Assembly: GCF_022347685.1 (NCBI RefSeq)
Contig: NZ_JAKRGF010000011.1
Coordinates: 1-64,000, forward strand
Direction: 5' to 3'
Source of the DNA: Thalassobius sp. Cn5-15
GTDB taxonomy: Bacteria > Pseudomonadota > Alphaproteobacteria > Rhodobacterales > Rhodobacteraceae
Length of the DNA stretch: 64,000 nt
The position numbers and the translations under genes are program-made. Positions 55,264 through 64,000 of the stretch are shown one piece after another (the first letter of the stretch is position 1; each line of letters opens with the position of its first letter). The notes below the pieces were generated by a model that saw only the letters and a list, made by a program, of their open reading frames with translations, was not told the DNA's origin and searched no databases.

Positions 55264-56355
55264 ATGTCATTTGCCCCGAATGTAACAGAAATCATCGCCC
55301 GCGCCCGCGCAGACCTGCGAATGGGCGTGCCTGTTGTCCTGATGTCTGGGGGCAAAGGCGCCATTATGATGGCTGCGGAAACGCTTGATCCGCAACGATT
55401 GGCCGATTTGCGCGTCCTTGGCGGGCAACCGATTCTGGCGATTACGGCGCGACGTGCCGAAACTCTGAAGGCGCGTGCCTATGACGGCGATCTGGCCCGT
55501 GTGAGGATTCCCGATGATGCGACCTGCGCTTGGGTGCAGTCGATTGCCGATCCTGCTGATGATCTGTCAAACCCGATGAAAGGTCCGCTGCAAACCAGCC
55601 GCGAGGGTGCGGCGGATCTGAACCGTGTTGCGATTGCGCTGGCTAAATCCGCGCGTCTGCTGCCTGCGGCGGTGCTGCTTGATCAGGCCAACCCGGCGGG
55701 TTTTGCAGCTGCGAACCTGTTGACCGCGGTGCCTGCGGATCTGGCGGGTCCCATTCTGCTGGCGTCGCCGCAGCCGCATCCCGTTGTGGCCGCCCGCCTG
55801 CCGGTGGAGGCAAGCGAGGCCGGACGTTTACACATCTACCGCCCCGAAGATGGCGGTGAAGAGCATTACGCCTTTGAGGTCGGCGCGCCCGCACGGGATG
55901 AACCGGTTCTGGCGCGCCTGCATTCGGCCTGCTTCACTGGCGACGTGCTTGGCAGTCTGAAATGTGACTGCGGCCCGCAGCTGCGTGGCGCGCTGGCGCA
56001 GATGGGTGAGACTGGGGCCGGTGTCCTCCTCTATCTCAACCAAGAGGGGCGCGGCATTGGTCTGGCCAACAAGATGCGGGCTTATTCCTTGCAGGATCAG
56101 GGGTTCGACACGGTAGAGGCCAATCACCGTCTGGGCTTTGAAGATGATGAGCGCGATTTCAAACTGGGCGCAAAGATGCTGCGGTCGATGGGCTTTTCCA
56201 AGGTGCGGCTGTTGACCAATAACCCGCGCAAGATCGCGATGATGGAAAAGAACGGGATTGAGGTCGTGGATCGTGTGCCGCTGAAGGTAGGCGAAAACCG
56301 GTTCAACACCGATTATCTGGCTACCAAGGCGCAAAAGTCGGGGCATATGCTGTGA
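55264..56355 (+). CDS. ribA: GTP cyclohydrolase II with degenerate RibB-like N terminus
   Basis: 363 residues. Residues 160-355 are a complete GTP cyclohydrolase II: the zinc-binding CFTGDVLGSLKCDCGPQ, LYLNQEGRGIGLANKMRAY and the late MRSMGF..LLTNNPRKI. It starts riboflavin synthesis from GTP. Residues 12-75 (RARADLRMGVPVVL, AAETLDPQRLADLRVLGG) resemble dihydroxybutanone-phosphate synthase but lack its acidic active-site loop, so this part is probably a non-catalytic remnant. The transpeptidase-like gene overlaps its stop by GTGA. Confidence 0.9.
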   Translation: MSFAPNVTEIIARARADLRMGVPVVLMSGGKGAIMMAAETLDPQRLADLRVLGGQPILAITARRAETLKARAYDGDLARVRIPDDATCAWVQSIADPADDLSNPMKGPLQTSREGAADLNRVAIALAKSARLLPAAVLLDQANPAGFAAANLLTAVPADLAGPILLASPQPHPVVAARLPVEASEAGRLHIYRPEDGGEEHYAFEVGAPARDEPVLARLHSACFTGDVLGSLKCDCGPQLRGALAQMGETGAGVLLYLNQEGRGIGLANKMRAYSLQDQGFDTVEANHRLGFEDDERDFKLGAKMLRSMGFSKVRLLTNNPRKIAMMEKNGIEVVDRVPLKVGENRFNTDYLATKAQKSGHML

Positions 56356-56846
56356 CGTCGCAGGATCTGGTGCTGACCCCGCGCGGGGTGCGGTTTCTAG
56401 GGCGCTATTACCCCTGTTCTATCGGTAAGGGCGGTCTGTGCGTCAATAAACGCGAGGGCGACGGCGCAACACCTGTAGGTACGCACCGGATTGTGGGCAT
56501 GCTGTATCGCGCGGATCGGGTTGCTGCGCCAAACAAGTGGGCGGTGCCGATCGGGCCGAATGATCTGTGGTCGGACGACAGCGGCGATGAAAGCTATAAC
56601 CTGAAGGTGCGCGCGCCTTATGGCTTCAGCCACGAACGTCTGCGTCGTGCTGATCCTCTGTATGATGTGGTGTGGCTCACTGACTGGAATTACCCCTATG
56701 CGACGGCAGGGCAGGGATCGGCGATTTTCTTGCATCAATGGCGTAGACCGCACTATCCGACAGAGGGCTGCATCGCCTTTCGCCGTGATCATCTACTGTC
56801 GCTGTCACGGCGGATTGCCTTCGGGACGAAGGTGATTGTGGGGTGA
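56352..56846 (+). CDS. L,D-transpeptidase family (YkuD) protein
   Basis: 164 residues with a GTG start sharing GTGA with the ribA stop. The YkuD-type motif is HQWRRPHYPTEGCIAFRRDH near residue 135: His, then the Ser/Thr-x-Gly-Cys, with Cys as nucleophile. LVLTPRGVRFLGRYYPCSIG and KREGDGATPVG open the domain. No signal peptide is obvious, which is unusual for a periplasmic cross-linking enzyme; another start or a different role is possible. It is probably co-transcribed with ribA. Confidence 0.82.
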   Translation: MTSQDLVLTPRGVRFLGRYYPCSIGKGGLCVNKREGDGATPVGTHRIVGMLYRADRVAAPNKWAVPIGPNDLWSDDSGDESYNLKVRAPYGFSHERLRRADPLYDVVWLTDWNYPYATAGQGSAIFLHQWRRPHYPTEGCIAFRRDHLLSLSRRIAFGTKVIVG

Positions 56847-56905
56847 GTTGAGGCGCGTGTCGCTTTATTTCAGGGACTAGCACGGGCGTTAGCCCGGGCC
56901 GCGCC

Positions 56906-56932
56906 CGACCCTCCCCACGGGAGGGCGCTTTT
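56906..56932 (+). terminator. terminator after the ribA operon
   Basis: The stem CCCTCCC/GGGAGGG has a 3-base loop, is extended by two more pairs around a bulge, and is followed by TTTTC. Confidence 0.65.
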
Positions 56933-57063
56933 CTGACGTCCGACAAGACGAATGTGATATCTCGGATTGTGCACGATCGAAGGAGTGCTAGCGAATTGAT
57001 GCGCCCACCCAGGGTCAGGCGCGTCCCTTATCGCGCAGTCTTTTCCGGGTCGCGACGCGATCC

Positions 57064-57188
57064 GGTTCGGGCCCGACTCCGCCCCCCAGGGCGGGCCTGA
57101 ATTTTAAGCTTGTCAAAATTATGCAGCGCTCCGATTGCTGCGAAGTGATTGCCCAGAACAGTCCCGCCTTCGGGTTCGGGCGCGAACC
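57064..57188. repeat. 125-bp palindromic element, copy B
   Basis: The element is bounded by GGTTCGGGCCCGA (57064-57076) and TCGGGCGCGAACC (57176-57188), complementary in 12 of 13 positions. The total length, 125 bp, equals copy A at 24000-24124. The left 43 bases differ from copy A at about seven places and the right 25 at about three, while the middle has diverged. Like copy A it lies between convergent genes, here the transpeptidase-like gene and lpxK. Confidence 0.75.
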
Positions 57189-57199
57189 TATCGTTGTGC

Positions 57200-58207
57200 T
57201 CAGCCTCTCCGCAGCACCCTATCCAGTGCGGCCTGCAATCGATCCTGCTCTGCAATCTGCAATCTTACAGGTACGGTCAGCACCTTCATGCGGAAACGCT
57301 CTGGCAGGCGCACGGCGTCCTTTTCCGTCGTGACCATTTGCAGGCCGCGCAGCGCTGCCTCCTTTTCCAGCCGAGCCAGCAGCGCAGGTGTCAGAGTTTG
57401 GTGATCGTCCAGACCTTCGGCCCGTACCAGATCAGCGCCAAGGTCACGAAGGGTGCGAAAGAACTTCTCTGGATGGCCGATACCAGCGAATGCCAAAACC
57501 TGCATGCCGGCGAAATCAATGCCCATCTGCAGCGGTTCCAACGCGCCGGTCAGATGCGGCAGCTTGTGCTTGCGGATCACATTGCCCCAGCGGGCGGCGA
57601 AATCTGCCTGCGCCTCTGCCCCGCCGATGGACAGGACCAAATCCGCGCGGGCCAGCCCCGCGTCCACGGGTTCACGCAAAGGGCCCGCAGGCAGGCAACG
57701 GGCGTTACCGAACCCTTTGTGGGCATCCACCACGATCAGCGACAGATCTTTGTGCAGGTCGGGGTTCTGAAACCCGTCATCCATCACGATCAGATCGGCG
57801 CCTTCTGCCTCTGCCAGTTTGGCGCCCTCAGCCCGGGATTTTGCGACCACCACGGGGGCAAAGGCCGCCATCAACAGCGGTTCATCACCGACTTCTGATG
57901 CCGTGTGCCGTATGGGATCGACAAGGATCGGGCCTTTTTCGCTGCCGCCATAACCGCGGGAGACCACGATGGGTTTCACCCCCATACCCATCAACTGCAT
58001 CAACAGTGCGATTGTTGTCGGCGTTTTGCCCGTGCCGCCTGCGTTGATGTTGCCAACACAGATCACTGGCACTTTGGCGCGGTAGGCGTCGCCTTTGGCC
58101 AGACGTCGCGCGGTCAGATGGGCATAAAGCGCACCGAGTGGAGCCAGGAAAGTCGCGCGAATGCCTGCGGCCTCAGGGGCGTTGTCCCAGAAACGTGGTG
58201 GCTGCAT
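57200..58207 (-). CDS. lpxK: tetraacyldisaccharide 4'-kinase
   Basis: 335 residues. Membrane-anchored near the N terminus ([18 protein letters not shown]). The Walker A-like [16 protein letters not shown] is near residue 50 and the catalytic-acid region is [17 protein letters not shown]. It phosphorylates the lipid A disaccharide. It is the last gene of the operon pmbA-cysQ-like-waaA-like-lpxK, and its ATG shares one base with the upstream stop (TGATG). Confidence 0.93.
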   Translation of the reverse strand: MQPPRFWDNAPEAAGIRATFLAPLGALYAHLTARRLAKGDAYRAKVPVICVGNINAGGTGKTPTTIALLMQLMGMGVKPIVVSRGYGGSEKGPILVDPIRHTASEVGDEPLLMAAFAPVVVAKSRAEGAKLAEAEGADLIVMDDGFQNPDLHKDLSLIVVDAHKGFGNARCLPAGPLREPVDAGLARADLVLSIGGAEAQADFAARWGNVIRKHKLPHLTGALEPLQMGIDFAGMQVLAFAGIGHPEKFFRTLRDLGADLVRAEGLDDHQTLTPALLARLEKEAALRGLQMVTTEKDAVRLPERFRMKVLTVPVRLQIAEQDRLQAALDRVLRRG

Positions 58208-59439
58208 CAGCTTGCCCCTTCCTGATCAAGTGTCCCCAGATCAAGCGCGTCGTGGATCATCTCGATCACCTCATCGGTCACTTCCGCCCCGGCAGAGCTG
58301 ACATCCCAGCCCGCATGCGCCATTGCCGCCACCTGTTCGGCCGCTGACAGCGTCGCCAGCGCACTGGCCAGACTGTCTGCATCTTTTACAATCCGCGCCG
58401 CGCCTGCCGCAACAAAACGGCTGTAGGCGCTGAGGTAACGGCCCACGTTCGGACCATAAAGTATGGCTGACCCAAGTGCCGCTGGTTCATAGGGGTCACG
58501 CCCGCCGAATCCCGGTACCAGCGACGATCCCATGAAGGTGACAGGCGCTAGCCGATACCACAGGCCCATTTCGCCATAGGTGTCGGCCAAGAGGATTTGC
58601 GTGTCCTCATCGGGCTGCTGCCCTTCAGACCAAATCGCCAACCGCCACCCCCAGCGGCGCAGACGGTCTGCCATCTGTGAGCCGTCTTCGGGATTGTCGG
58701 GGACAAGGATCAGCAACTGGCGGTGCGACAGGCGCAGTGCCGCTTTGTGCGCCTGACCTATCATGCCCAATTCATCCATCTGTGCCATCGCGGCCAGCCA
58801 GACGGGGCGGTTGCCCAGCTGTTTGGCTAGGTCTTCGCGCGTTGCCTCATCACAGGTTAGGGCGCCACCGCCCTCCTGCAGAGTGCCAAGAACCCGCACG
58901 GCCTTGCGGGTGATGCCGATACGGCCCAACCGTTGCGCGGCTGCTTCATCCACCGCGATGATACGGGCAAATCGCTGCAGCAGTGTGCGACTCATATCCG
59001 GCAGCCAGCGGAATCGCGCATCTTCCAGCGCGCTGGCCTCCGCATCCAGCAGCAACAGTGGTATTTTGCGCCGCGCAGTCATCTCGATTGCAGCAGGGCG
59101 CAGATCACCGCTGGTCCACAGGCATAGGTCAGGCTGCCAATGGTCCAGAAACCGCGTCACATCCGCAGCGGTATCTTCTGGGATCACCTGCCAGTACATG
59201 TTGGATTTGAGGTGATCCGGCTGGCTGAGCCCCGGCGCGGTGGTCAGCAGCAGGTGCAGGCCAGGGCGCTGTACTTCCAATAGGGTAAAGAGCTGTATCA
59301 GAGAGGCCGCCTTTTGCAGGCTGTTGGCGTGGGCCCAGATCACCTCTCCCGCTGGGCGGGAGAGGTCAAAGCTCTGCGGGCTCGCCGCGCCGCGTCGTGC
59401 CAGTGCCATGTAAGCGGTCAGGCTGAGGGATCGAGGCAT
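58207..59439 (-). CDS. WaaA-like glycosyltransferase lacking canonical catalytic motifs
   Basis: 410 residues. The fold and the C-terminal half match 3-deoxy-D-manno-octulosonic acid (Kdo) transferases ([40 protein letters not shown]). The N-terminal half is divergent. Where WaaA has SVGE with the catalytic Glu, this protein has [14 protein letters not shown], and where WaaA has ETELWPN it has [10 protein letters not shown]. The N-terminal membrane segment is also absent. It may be an inactive or changed paralogue, or a Kdo transferase using other residues. It lies directly upstream of lpxK. Confidence 0.8.
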   Translation of the reverse strand: MPRSLSLTAYMALARRGAASPQSFDLSRPAGEVIWAHANSLQKAASLIQLFTLLEVQRPGLHLLLTTAPGLSQPDHLKSNMYWQVIPEDTAADVTRFLDHWQPDLCLWTSGDLRPAAIEMTARRKIPLLLLDAEASALEDARFRWLPDMSRTLLQRFARIIAVDEAAAQRLGRIGITRKAVRVLGTLQEGGGALTCDEATREDLAKQLGNRPVWLAAMAQMDELGMIGQAHKAALRLSHRQLLILVPDNPEDGSQMADRLRRWGWRLAIWSEGQQPDEDTQILLADTYGEMGLWYRLAPVTFMGSSLVPGFGGRDPYEPAALGSAILYGPNVGRYLSAYSRFVAAGAARIVKDADSLASALATLSAAEQVAAMAHAGWDVSSAGAEVTDEVIEMIHDALDLGTLDQEGAS

Positions 59440-59449
59440 CGCGCGGTCC

Positions 59450-60238
59450 TTACCCTTGCGCGGACAGCAGCCGCGCTGTCAGATCTGCGTGCAGTGCCGG
59501 GCCAGCGGCAACAACGCCTTTGACCTGCGGGTGTGGGTTGTTGAATTGCAGTGCCTGTCCGTGCATGTCGGTTACGGTCGCGCCTGCCTCTGTCAGGATC
59601 AGGGCTCCGGCGGCGATGTCCCATTCCCAGCTGTTGCGTAAGGTCAGCATCGCATCAAATCGCCCCTGCGCCACAAGGCTGAGCCGGTAGGCCAGCGACG
59701 GGCGATAGACGCGTTGCACGTCAGGTACATCGCCATCCACCCACTTTTCGGGCGCGTAGTTTGGTTTCGCCGCCACGACGGAGGCGCCGGTCAGGCCGGA
59801 TTGTGCTGTCACCCGAACCGGATCACCGTTGAGCGTCGCCCCCAGACCCTTTGCGGCGGCATAGAGCCTGTTTTTGGCGGGTAGGAAGACAACTGCGGCG
59901 GTCACCTGACCACCTTCAGCCACGGCAATCGAATGCGCCCAGCTTTTGGAGCCTTCGATGAAGCTGCGAGTGCCATCAATGGGGTCGATGATGAACACAC
60001 GCTCCTGTGTCAGGCGCGCGGCGCTGTCATCGCTTTCTTCTGACAGCCAGCCGTAATCGGGGCGGGCCCCTCGCAATTCGCGTTCCAGGACTGCGTTGAC
60101 GGCCAAATCGGCTTCGGTCACTGGCCCCTGTTCGCCGGGTTTTTCCCATGACTTTGCGTCGGGTCCGTGAAAGGTTAGCGCGGTTTCGCCCGCTAAACGG
60201 GCGGCGTGGATCAGCAGGTCAAGGTCATGCGCCGGCAA
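59450..60238 (-). CDS. inositol monophosphatase family protein, CysQ-like
   Basis: 262 residues. The metal-site motifs are EESDDSAARL, IIDPIDGTRSFIEG and EWDIAAGALILTEAG, with the EE/DPIDGT/WD pattern of the IMPase superfamily. The likely substrates are 3'-phosphoadenosine 5'-phosphate (CysQ) or a sugar/inositol phosphate. A TTG at 60238 is the probable start; its first codons overlap the end of pmbA by 14 bases. It lies upstream of the waaA-like gene. Confidence 0.86.
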   Translation of the reverse strand: MPAHDLDLLIHAARLAGETALTFHGPDAKSWEKPGEQGPVTEADLAVNAVLERELRGARPDYGWLSEESDDSAARLTQERVFIIDPIDGTRSFIEGSKSWAHSIAVAEGGQVTAAVVFLPAKNRLYAAAKGLGATLNGDPVRVTAQSGLTGASVVAAKPNYAPEKWVDGDVPDVQRVYRPSLAYRLSLVAQGRFDAMLTLRNSWEWDIAAGALILTEAGATVTDMHGQALQFNNPHPQVKGVVAAGPALHADLTARLLSAQG

Positions 60239-61571
60239 GGGTCATCCCCTCCACCAGCAGGGATGGCACAACACGGCTGAGGTGCGCGCGTGCGTCATTG
60301 GCGGGTATGATCCGCCCTAGCATGTCCAGTAAATTACCAGCGATGGTACATTCGTTCACCGGATATTGCACTTCACCGTTTTCAATCCAGAACCCGCTGG
60401 CGCCGCGCGAATAGTCACCGGTGTTTGGGTTGATCGTTGATCCGATCATTGAGGTGACCAGCAGGCCGGTGCCCATCTGTTGCAGCAAGTCGTCACGGCT
60501 TGCGCTGCCTTGGGTCAGGGCAATATTCCACGGGCTGGGCACCGGCGGGGCTGATGTGCCGCGTACTGCGTTGCCGGTAGATTGCAGACGTAGTTTGCGC
60601 GCCGTCGCCAGATCCAACGTCCAGCCGGTCAGCACGCCGTCATCTACAATCTTGCGCGTGTTGGTCGCCAGACCTTCGGCATCAAAGGGGCGCGACCCTG
60701 AGGTACGCGGGCGATGCGGGTCCTCTAGCAGATCGATGCCTTTGGGTAGTACCTGTGTGCCTTCTTTGCCGAGGAGCCACGAAGATCCTCGCGCAATCGC
60801 ACTGCCGTTGGCAGCGGCCAACAGGTGGCCGATCAGCGATGAGGAAATCCGTTCATCAAACAACACGGGATAGCTGCCAGTCTGTGGCTTGCGTGCGCCG
60901 ACACGTTCAACACAACGGCGTGCGGCGGTTCCCCCAATATCTTCGGGACTGCGCAGGTCCGCTTGGAAAATGCGCATGTCGCCATCGTGGTCACGTTCCA
61001 TGCCAGTGCCAGTACCGGCAATGGCTACACAGCTGGTGGCGCGATCACTGCGCATATATCCACCGCCGAAGCCGTTGCTGGCGGCCAGATAAACCTCCCG
61101 TGCGCCATAGGCGGCGGAACTGGATTGCACCTGCGTCACACCTTTCACGGCCCGTGCGGCCGCTTCGGCGCGGCGTGCGTCCTCTTCCAGCGCCGCTGGG
61201 TCTGGCTCAGGGGTGGGGTCATACAGTTCCAGCGCATCCGTGTCCCAGTCACGGGCCAGCTGATCGGGATCTGCCAGACCGATATAAGGATCCTCTGGCG
61301 CCTCACGCGCCATCGCAACAGCACGTTCCGCCATCGCGGCCAGTGTTTCAGGACGGGTGTCAGAGGCCGAGACATTGGCCTGCCGCTGCCCCACAAAAAC
61401 CCGCAATCCGATGTCCGTGCCCTCAGAGCGTTCCGCCTGTTCCAGCACACCACCACGCACGTCGATATTGATCGATGTGCCCGCCACCGCCATGGCATCC
61501 GCCGCATCGGCGCCTGCGTCTTTGGCTGCTGTCAGCAGGGCATGGCTCAGCTCTTTCAGGGATTGGGTCAT
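60225..61571 (-). CDS. pmbA: TldD/PmbA family metallopeptidase
   Basis: 448 residues. PmbA subunit of the TldD-PmbA protease, which in E. coli processes microcin B17 and the antitoxin CcdA. The conserved regions are GTDIGLRVFVGQRQANVSAS, SSWLLGKEGTQVLPKGIDLL and RGASGFWIENGEVQYPV near the end. PmbA lacks the HExxxH zinc site, which is in TldD (not in this window). Start at 61571 follows AGAGG. First gene of the minus-strand operon. Confidence 0.93.
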   Translation of the reverse strand: MTQSLKELSHALLTAAKDAGADAADAMAVAGTSINIDVRGGVLEQAERSEGTDIGLRVFVGQRQANVSASDTRPETLAAMAERAVAMAREAPEDPYIGLADPDQLARDWDTDALELYDPTPEPDPAALEEDARRAEAAARAVKGVTQVQSSSAAYGAREVYLAASNGFGGGYMRSDRATSCVAIAGTGTGMERDHDGDMRIFQADLRSPEDIGGTAARRCVERVGARKPQTGSYPVLFDERISSSLIGHLLAAANGSAIARGSSWLLGKEGTQVLPKGIDLLEDPHRPRTSGSRPFDAEGLATNTRKIVDDGVLTGWTLDLATARKLRLQSTGNAVRGTSAPPVPSPWNIALTQGSASRDDLLQQMGTGLLVTSMIGSTINPNTGDYSRGASGFWIENGEVQYPVNECTIAGNLLDMLGRIIPANDARAHLSRVVPSLLVEGMTLAGA

Positions 61572-61759
61572 CGGCTGCCTCTTTGTCGTCTGTCTCTTTG
61601 GATCTCTTATCCCCATGAGGTAGACCGCCGCCCGCCGTTGCGCAAGTTTTGCATCCAATTTTGCACCCCAGGGTACCGTGACGGGCGTCCTTTTCAGTGA
61701 TCTTGAATTACTTCAATCTGGTCTCGTGCAGTGGGCTGTTATCGCCGTACAATGAGAAA

Positions 61760-61783
61760 GGCCGGGGATGACCCCGGCCAATT
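61760..61783 (-). terminator. probable terminator after the DUF2125 gene
   Basis: The stem GGCCGGGG/CCCCGGCC has a 4-base loop and is followed on the minus strand by TTTCTCATT. Confidence 0.55.
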
Positions 61784-61809
61784 CAGTCTCTATTCCTGCG
61801 GAGAGGGCC

Positions 61810-63333
61810 TTATTGCAGGCGCATACCGTTGGCCAGAACATGACCTTCACTGTTCACCTCGATGGTGGATTTCAGGCTGTCCTCACCTTCACCGGGCACG
61901 GCGAACATGCCCATCATCATGCGGGCGCCCATCACGTCATCCTGGCCCACGAGGTTCATTGCAACCAGCGTGTCCAGCAACTTGTTCGCGCCGGTCAGGG
62001 CCAGATCAATTGCGCCCTCGGGACGTGGCATGCCGCCGAAGGTCACCAGATCGCTGTTGTCAAAGGTAAAGGCACCCGCGCCGGTTAGTTCGGCGCCAGC
62101 GGCACGGACCGTCAGGTTGTTGAGGGTTACTTCGCTCAGTTCACCGGGCGCGACGTCTTCGGTCAGGGTTTCCTTATCAAAGAGATCGGCCAGAACCTTC
62201 ACTTTGCCGGTGATGTCAAAGCTGACAGTTGCCGGATCGCGCTGCAGCTGGGCATCGCGGTCAAACAGATTCCACAGGGCATCATCCATGGTGAAATCCG
62301 CCAACGTCACCGCCAGTTTCACGTTCTGCTCTGCGTCGTCCATCGCCAACGGCACCACCAGATCAAACAGGGTTTCGCCCATGCTGTAGGAAACAGGGAA
62401 GGGCAGATCGTCGGATTTTGCGGTTGCTTTGGCATCGCTGGATTTAGTGCCAAGGCGGAAGGTTTCCGCATCAAAGCTCATGGTAAACTCGCCCGAGGCG
62501 GAACTTTGGTTGCCCACAAGTGTGCCCTGATCCATCAACATGTCGAAATCCATTTCGCTACCTGCGTGGCTGAATTCCGCCTCAATCGCGAAGCCGTTTT
62601 TCATCGCGGCGGACATGTCTTCGTAGTCCACGTCTTTCGGAATCGCAGAAGACCCGCCGATGGTCACATTGCGCAGGCTGCCGTTCAGTTTCACGTAGTC
62701 GTCCGCTTGGCCCTCGGGCGCCATAGCATCCACTGTGATCAGCATCTGCTCGGCGGTCATTGTCTGTTCTGACTTCAGCAGCATGGTGCCCATGCTCAAG
62801 GTGTTGCCTTTGACGTTGATAAGTGTTGCCTTGACGGTGCCGATGTCAAGTTCGCCCTCTTCCGAGACCAGTTTGTCCAGAGCGATTTCGATCGAGGCGG
62901 CAGAAGTGTCGTATTGGACCGCCTCTGGCTCGCCGGAGGCGGTGGTTTTCAGCCCGGCGGAGTTGTAGTTGATCACGACATTGCCGCTGTCTTCGCCATC
63001 CTCGAAGGCAATGTTCATGGGGAAACTGTTGGGCATTTTGATATCAACGGTGCCGTCGCCGTTATCGATCAACTCTAATCCCGGCATGGTGATTTCTACG
63101 TTGGAGGCAGGCTGGTCCTCAATCTCGGGGACCTCACCGGTCATTTTCAGATCGGAGATTTTCAGGTCGTTGCCCTGCATGGTTTCCGTTGCTGACACGG
63201 TCAGGTCATTGGCCTGCATCTGTTGCATCCAGTTGGCCCAGACGTCTTTCGGGGTGACGTCGGCAAAGGCGGCGGGGGCGCCGATCAGCAGCGCAGCAAT
63301 GGCGGTCGAGGATCGTGCGAGGGTACGTTTCAT
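61810..63333 (-). CDS. DUF2125 domain-containing exported protein
   Basis: 507 residues with a signal peptide (MKRTLARSSTAIAALLIGAP, cleavage after AFA). The mature part is a long series of beta strands with many Asp and Glu residues (ISDLKMTGEVPEIEDQPASN, SYSMGETLFDLVVPLAMDD), matching the DUF2125 family, whose role is unknown. It is probably periplasmic or membrane-associated. Start at 63333; the frame upstream lacks a signal sequence. Divergent from the SDR gene at 63465. Confidence 0.86.
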   Translation of the reverse strand: MKRTLARSSTAIAALLIGAPAAFADVTPKDVWANWMQQMQANDLTVSATETMQGNDLKISDLKMTGEVPEIEDQPASNVEITMPGLELIDNGDGTVDIKMPNSFPMNIAFEDGEDSGNVVINYNSAGLKTTASGEPEAVQYDTSAASIEIALDKLVSEEGELDIGTVKATLINVKGNTLSMGTMLLKSEQTMTAEQMLITVDAMAPEGQADDYVKLNGSLRNVTIGGSSAIPKDVDYEDMSAAMKNGFAIEAEFSHAGSEMDFDMLMDQGTLVGNQSSASGEFTMSFDAETFRLGTKSSDAKATAKSDDLPFPVSYSMGETLFDLVVPLAMDDAEQNVKLAVTLADFTMDDALWNLFDRDAQLQRDPATVSFDITGKVKVLADLFDKETLTEDVAPGELSEVTLNNLTVRAAGAELTGAGAFTFDNSDLVTFGGMPRPEGAIDLALTGANKLLDTLVAMNLVGQDDVMGARMMMGMFAVPGEGEDSLKSTIEVNSEGHVLANGMRLQ

Positions 63334-63464
63334 AAAATTCTGCCTTCCGTATGGAAATGATTTTTCCGATAGCTTCTGCCTTAAAGCGGGTTGGGTCAAG
63401 GCGCAGGACGGTAGACCGCGACGCTTGTTCCGTTTACCACTTGAGGTCAGTAACGGAGGTAAAG

Positions 63465-64000
63465 ATGCCTGATTTCAATAACAAGACCGTATTGATCACT
63501 GGCGCGTCGCGCGGGATTGGTGAGGCGGCTTCCCGCTTATTTGCGGCACAAGGCGCTAATGTGGTGATGCTTGCGCGCAGTGGAGAACGGATCGCCAAGA
63601 TCGCCGAAGAGATTGGTGCACTGGCCTTGGCAGGCGATGTGGCTTCTTACGGCGATATGCAGGGCGCGGTGGCACAGGCGGTGGCGCAGTTCGGTTCCCT
63701 CGACATTCTGATCAACAACGCGGGGGTGATCGAACCCATCGGCGCGCTGGGCGATGTCAGCCCTGAAGGCTGGGGCGCGGTGATTGATGTGAATCTCAAA
63801 GGTGTGTTCAACGGCATGCACGCTGCCTTGCCGCAGATGGTGGGCGCTGGTGGCGGCACGATCATCACTATTTCCTCTGGGGCTGCCCATCGCGGTTTGG
63901 AGGGGTGGAGCGCTTATTGCTCCTCTAAGGCGGGCGCAGCAATGCTGACCGAATGCGCCGATCTGGAATATCGCGGTAAGGGTGTGCGCATCATGGGGCT
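63465..64000 (+). CDS. SDR family oxidoreductase, cut by the window end
   Basis: 178 codons are visible and the gene continues past the window. The N-terminal cofactor motif TGASRGIG is at residues 12-19, NNAG at 84-87, and the catalytic YCSSK at 151-155. It is thus a classical short-chain dehydrogenase; the Ser of the triad is in TISSGAA a few residues before. AACGGAGG gives a strong start. Substrate unknown. It is divergent from the DUF2125 gene. Confidence 0.93.
   Translation, partial: MPDFNNKTVLITGASRGIGEAASRLFAAQGANVVMLARSGERIAKIAEEIGALALAGDVASYGDMQGAVAQAVAQFGSLDILINNAGVIEPIGALGDVSPEGWGAVIDVNLKGVFNGMHAALPQMVGAGGGTIITISSGAAHRGLEGWSAYCSSKAGAAMLTECADLEYRGKGVRIMG

Overview
The window reads as ordinary chromosome of a marine alphaproteobacterium of the Rhodobacterales (roseobacter group). 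The evidence is the initiator tRNA straight after a 5S rRNA, a petP-petR regulator pair like that upstream of the cytochrome bc1 genes in Rhodobacter, a malonyl-CoA synthetase of the MatB type, the xseB-ispA-dxs order, moderately high GC, and many GTG/TTG starts with overlapping stop/start codons. Species cannot be fixed from sequence alone. There is no insertion sequence, prophage, integrase, CRISPR array or replication origin in view.

Layout. 1-235: end of an rRNA operon (5S, tRNA-fMet). 638-5723: universal stress protein, Na+/alanine-type symporter, a DUF3179 exported protein, a receiver-like protein without the usual phospho-acceptor, and a small unknown. 5720-9000: agmatinase, tRNA-Leu, an NDUFA9-like reductase, and UppP. 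9144-15971: glutamate synthase, with an alpha/beta hydrolase gene between gltD and gltB. 16200-20478: MtgA, a glutathione transferase, QueG, a small XRE regulator plus membrane protein with two matching palindromes, and MsrB-MsrA. 20596-23970: a small outer-membrane barrel, MatB and a DMT exporter.

24188-35842 is the polyamine region. Two complete ABC importers (potFGHI on the minus strand, potADBC on the plus strand) point away from a central GntR regulator and a class III polyamine aminotransferase. Three gaps in it carry a TTTGATCA-type palindrome. The gap before the second importer also holds a terminator of its own, which suggests an attenuated leader or a small RNA. With the agmatinase at 5720, the window encodes uptake of polyamines and at least two steps of their breakdown.

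35987-44676: IlvE, petP-petR, xseB-ispA-dxs (isoprenoid precursors; the DXS is unusually short), an SDR protein, DUF1810, AMP nucleosidase and HU. 44837-51915: DMT exporter, HD hydrolase, chorismate synthase, a Trm112-like/LON-domain/thioredoxin-TPR group, an unusual leucine-rich-repeat protein and exonuclease III. 52215-56846: a gamma-butyrobetaine-type dioxygenase, an ExoY-like sugar transferase, an OmpR-type regulator with a candidate small RNA directly downstream, RibA, and an L,D-transpeptidase-like protein. 57200-61571: a minus-strand operon pmbA, cysQ-like, waaA-like, lpxK for lipid A/Kdo and related work. The window ends with a DUF2125 protein and the start of an SDR dehydrogenase.

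Most worth a second look: (1) a candidate anti-Shine-Dalgarno small RNA at 54262-54407 on the minus strand; (2) two 125-bp palindromic elements of equal length at 24000 and 57064, each between convergent genes; (3) the polyamine cluster with its shared palindrome and terminated leader; (4) a WaaA-like protein without the expected catalytic motifs; (5) a compact DXS; (6) the XRE/membrane-protein module with twin operators.
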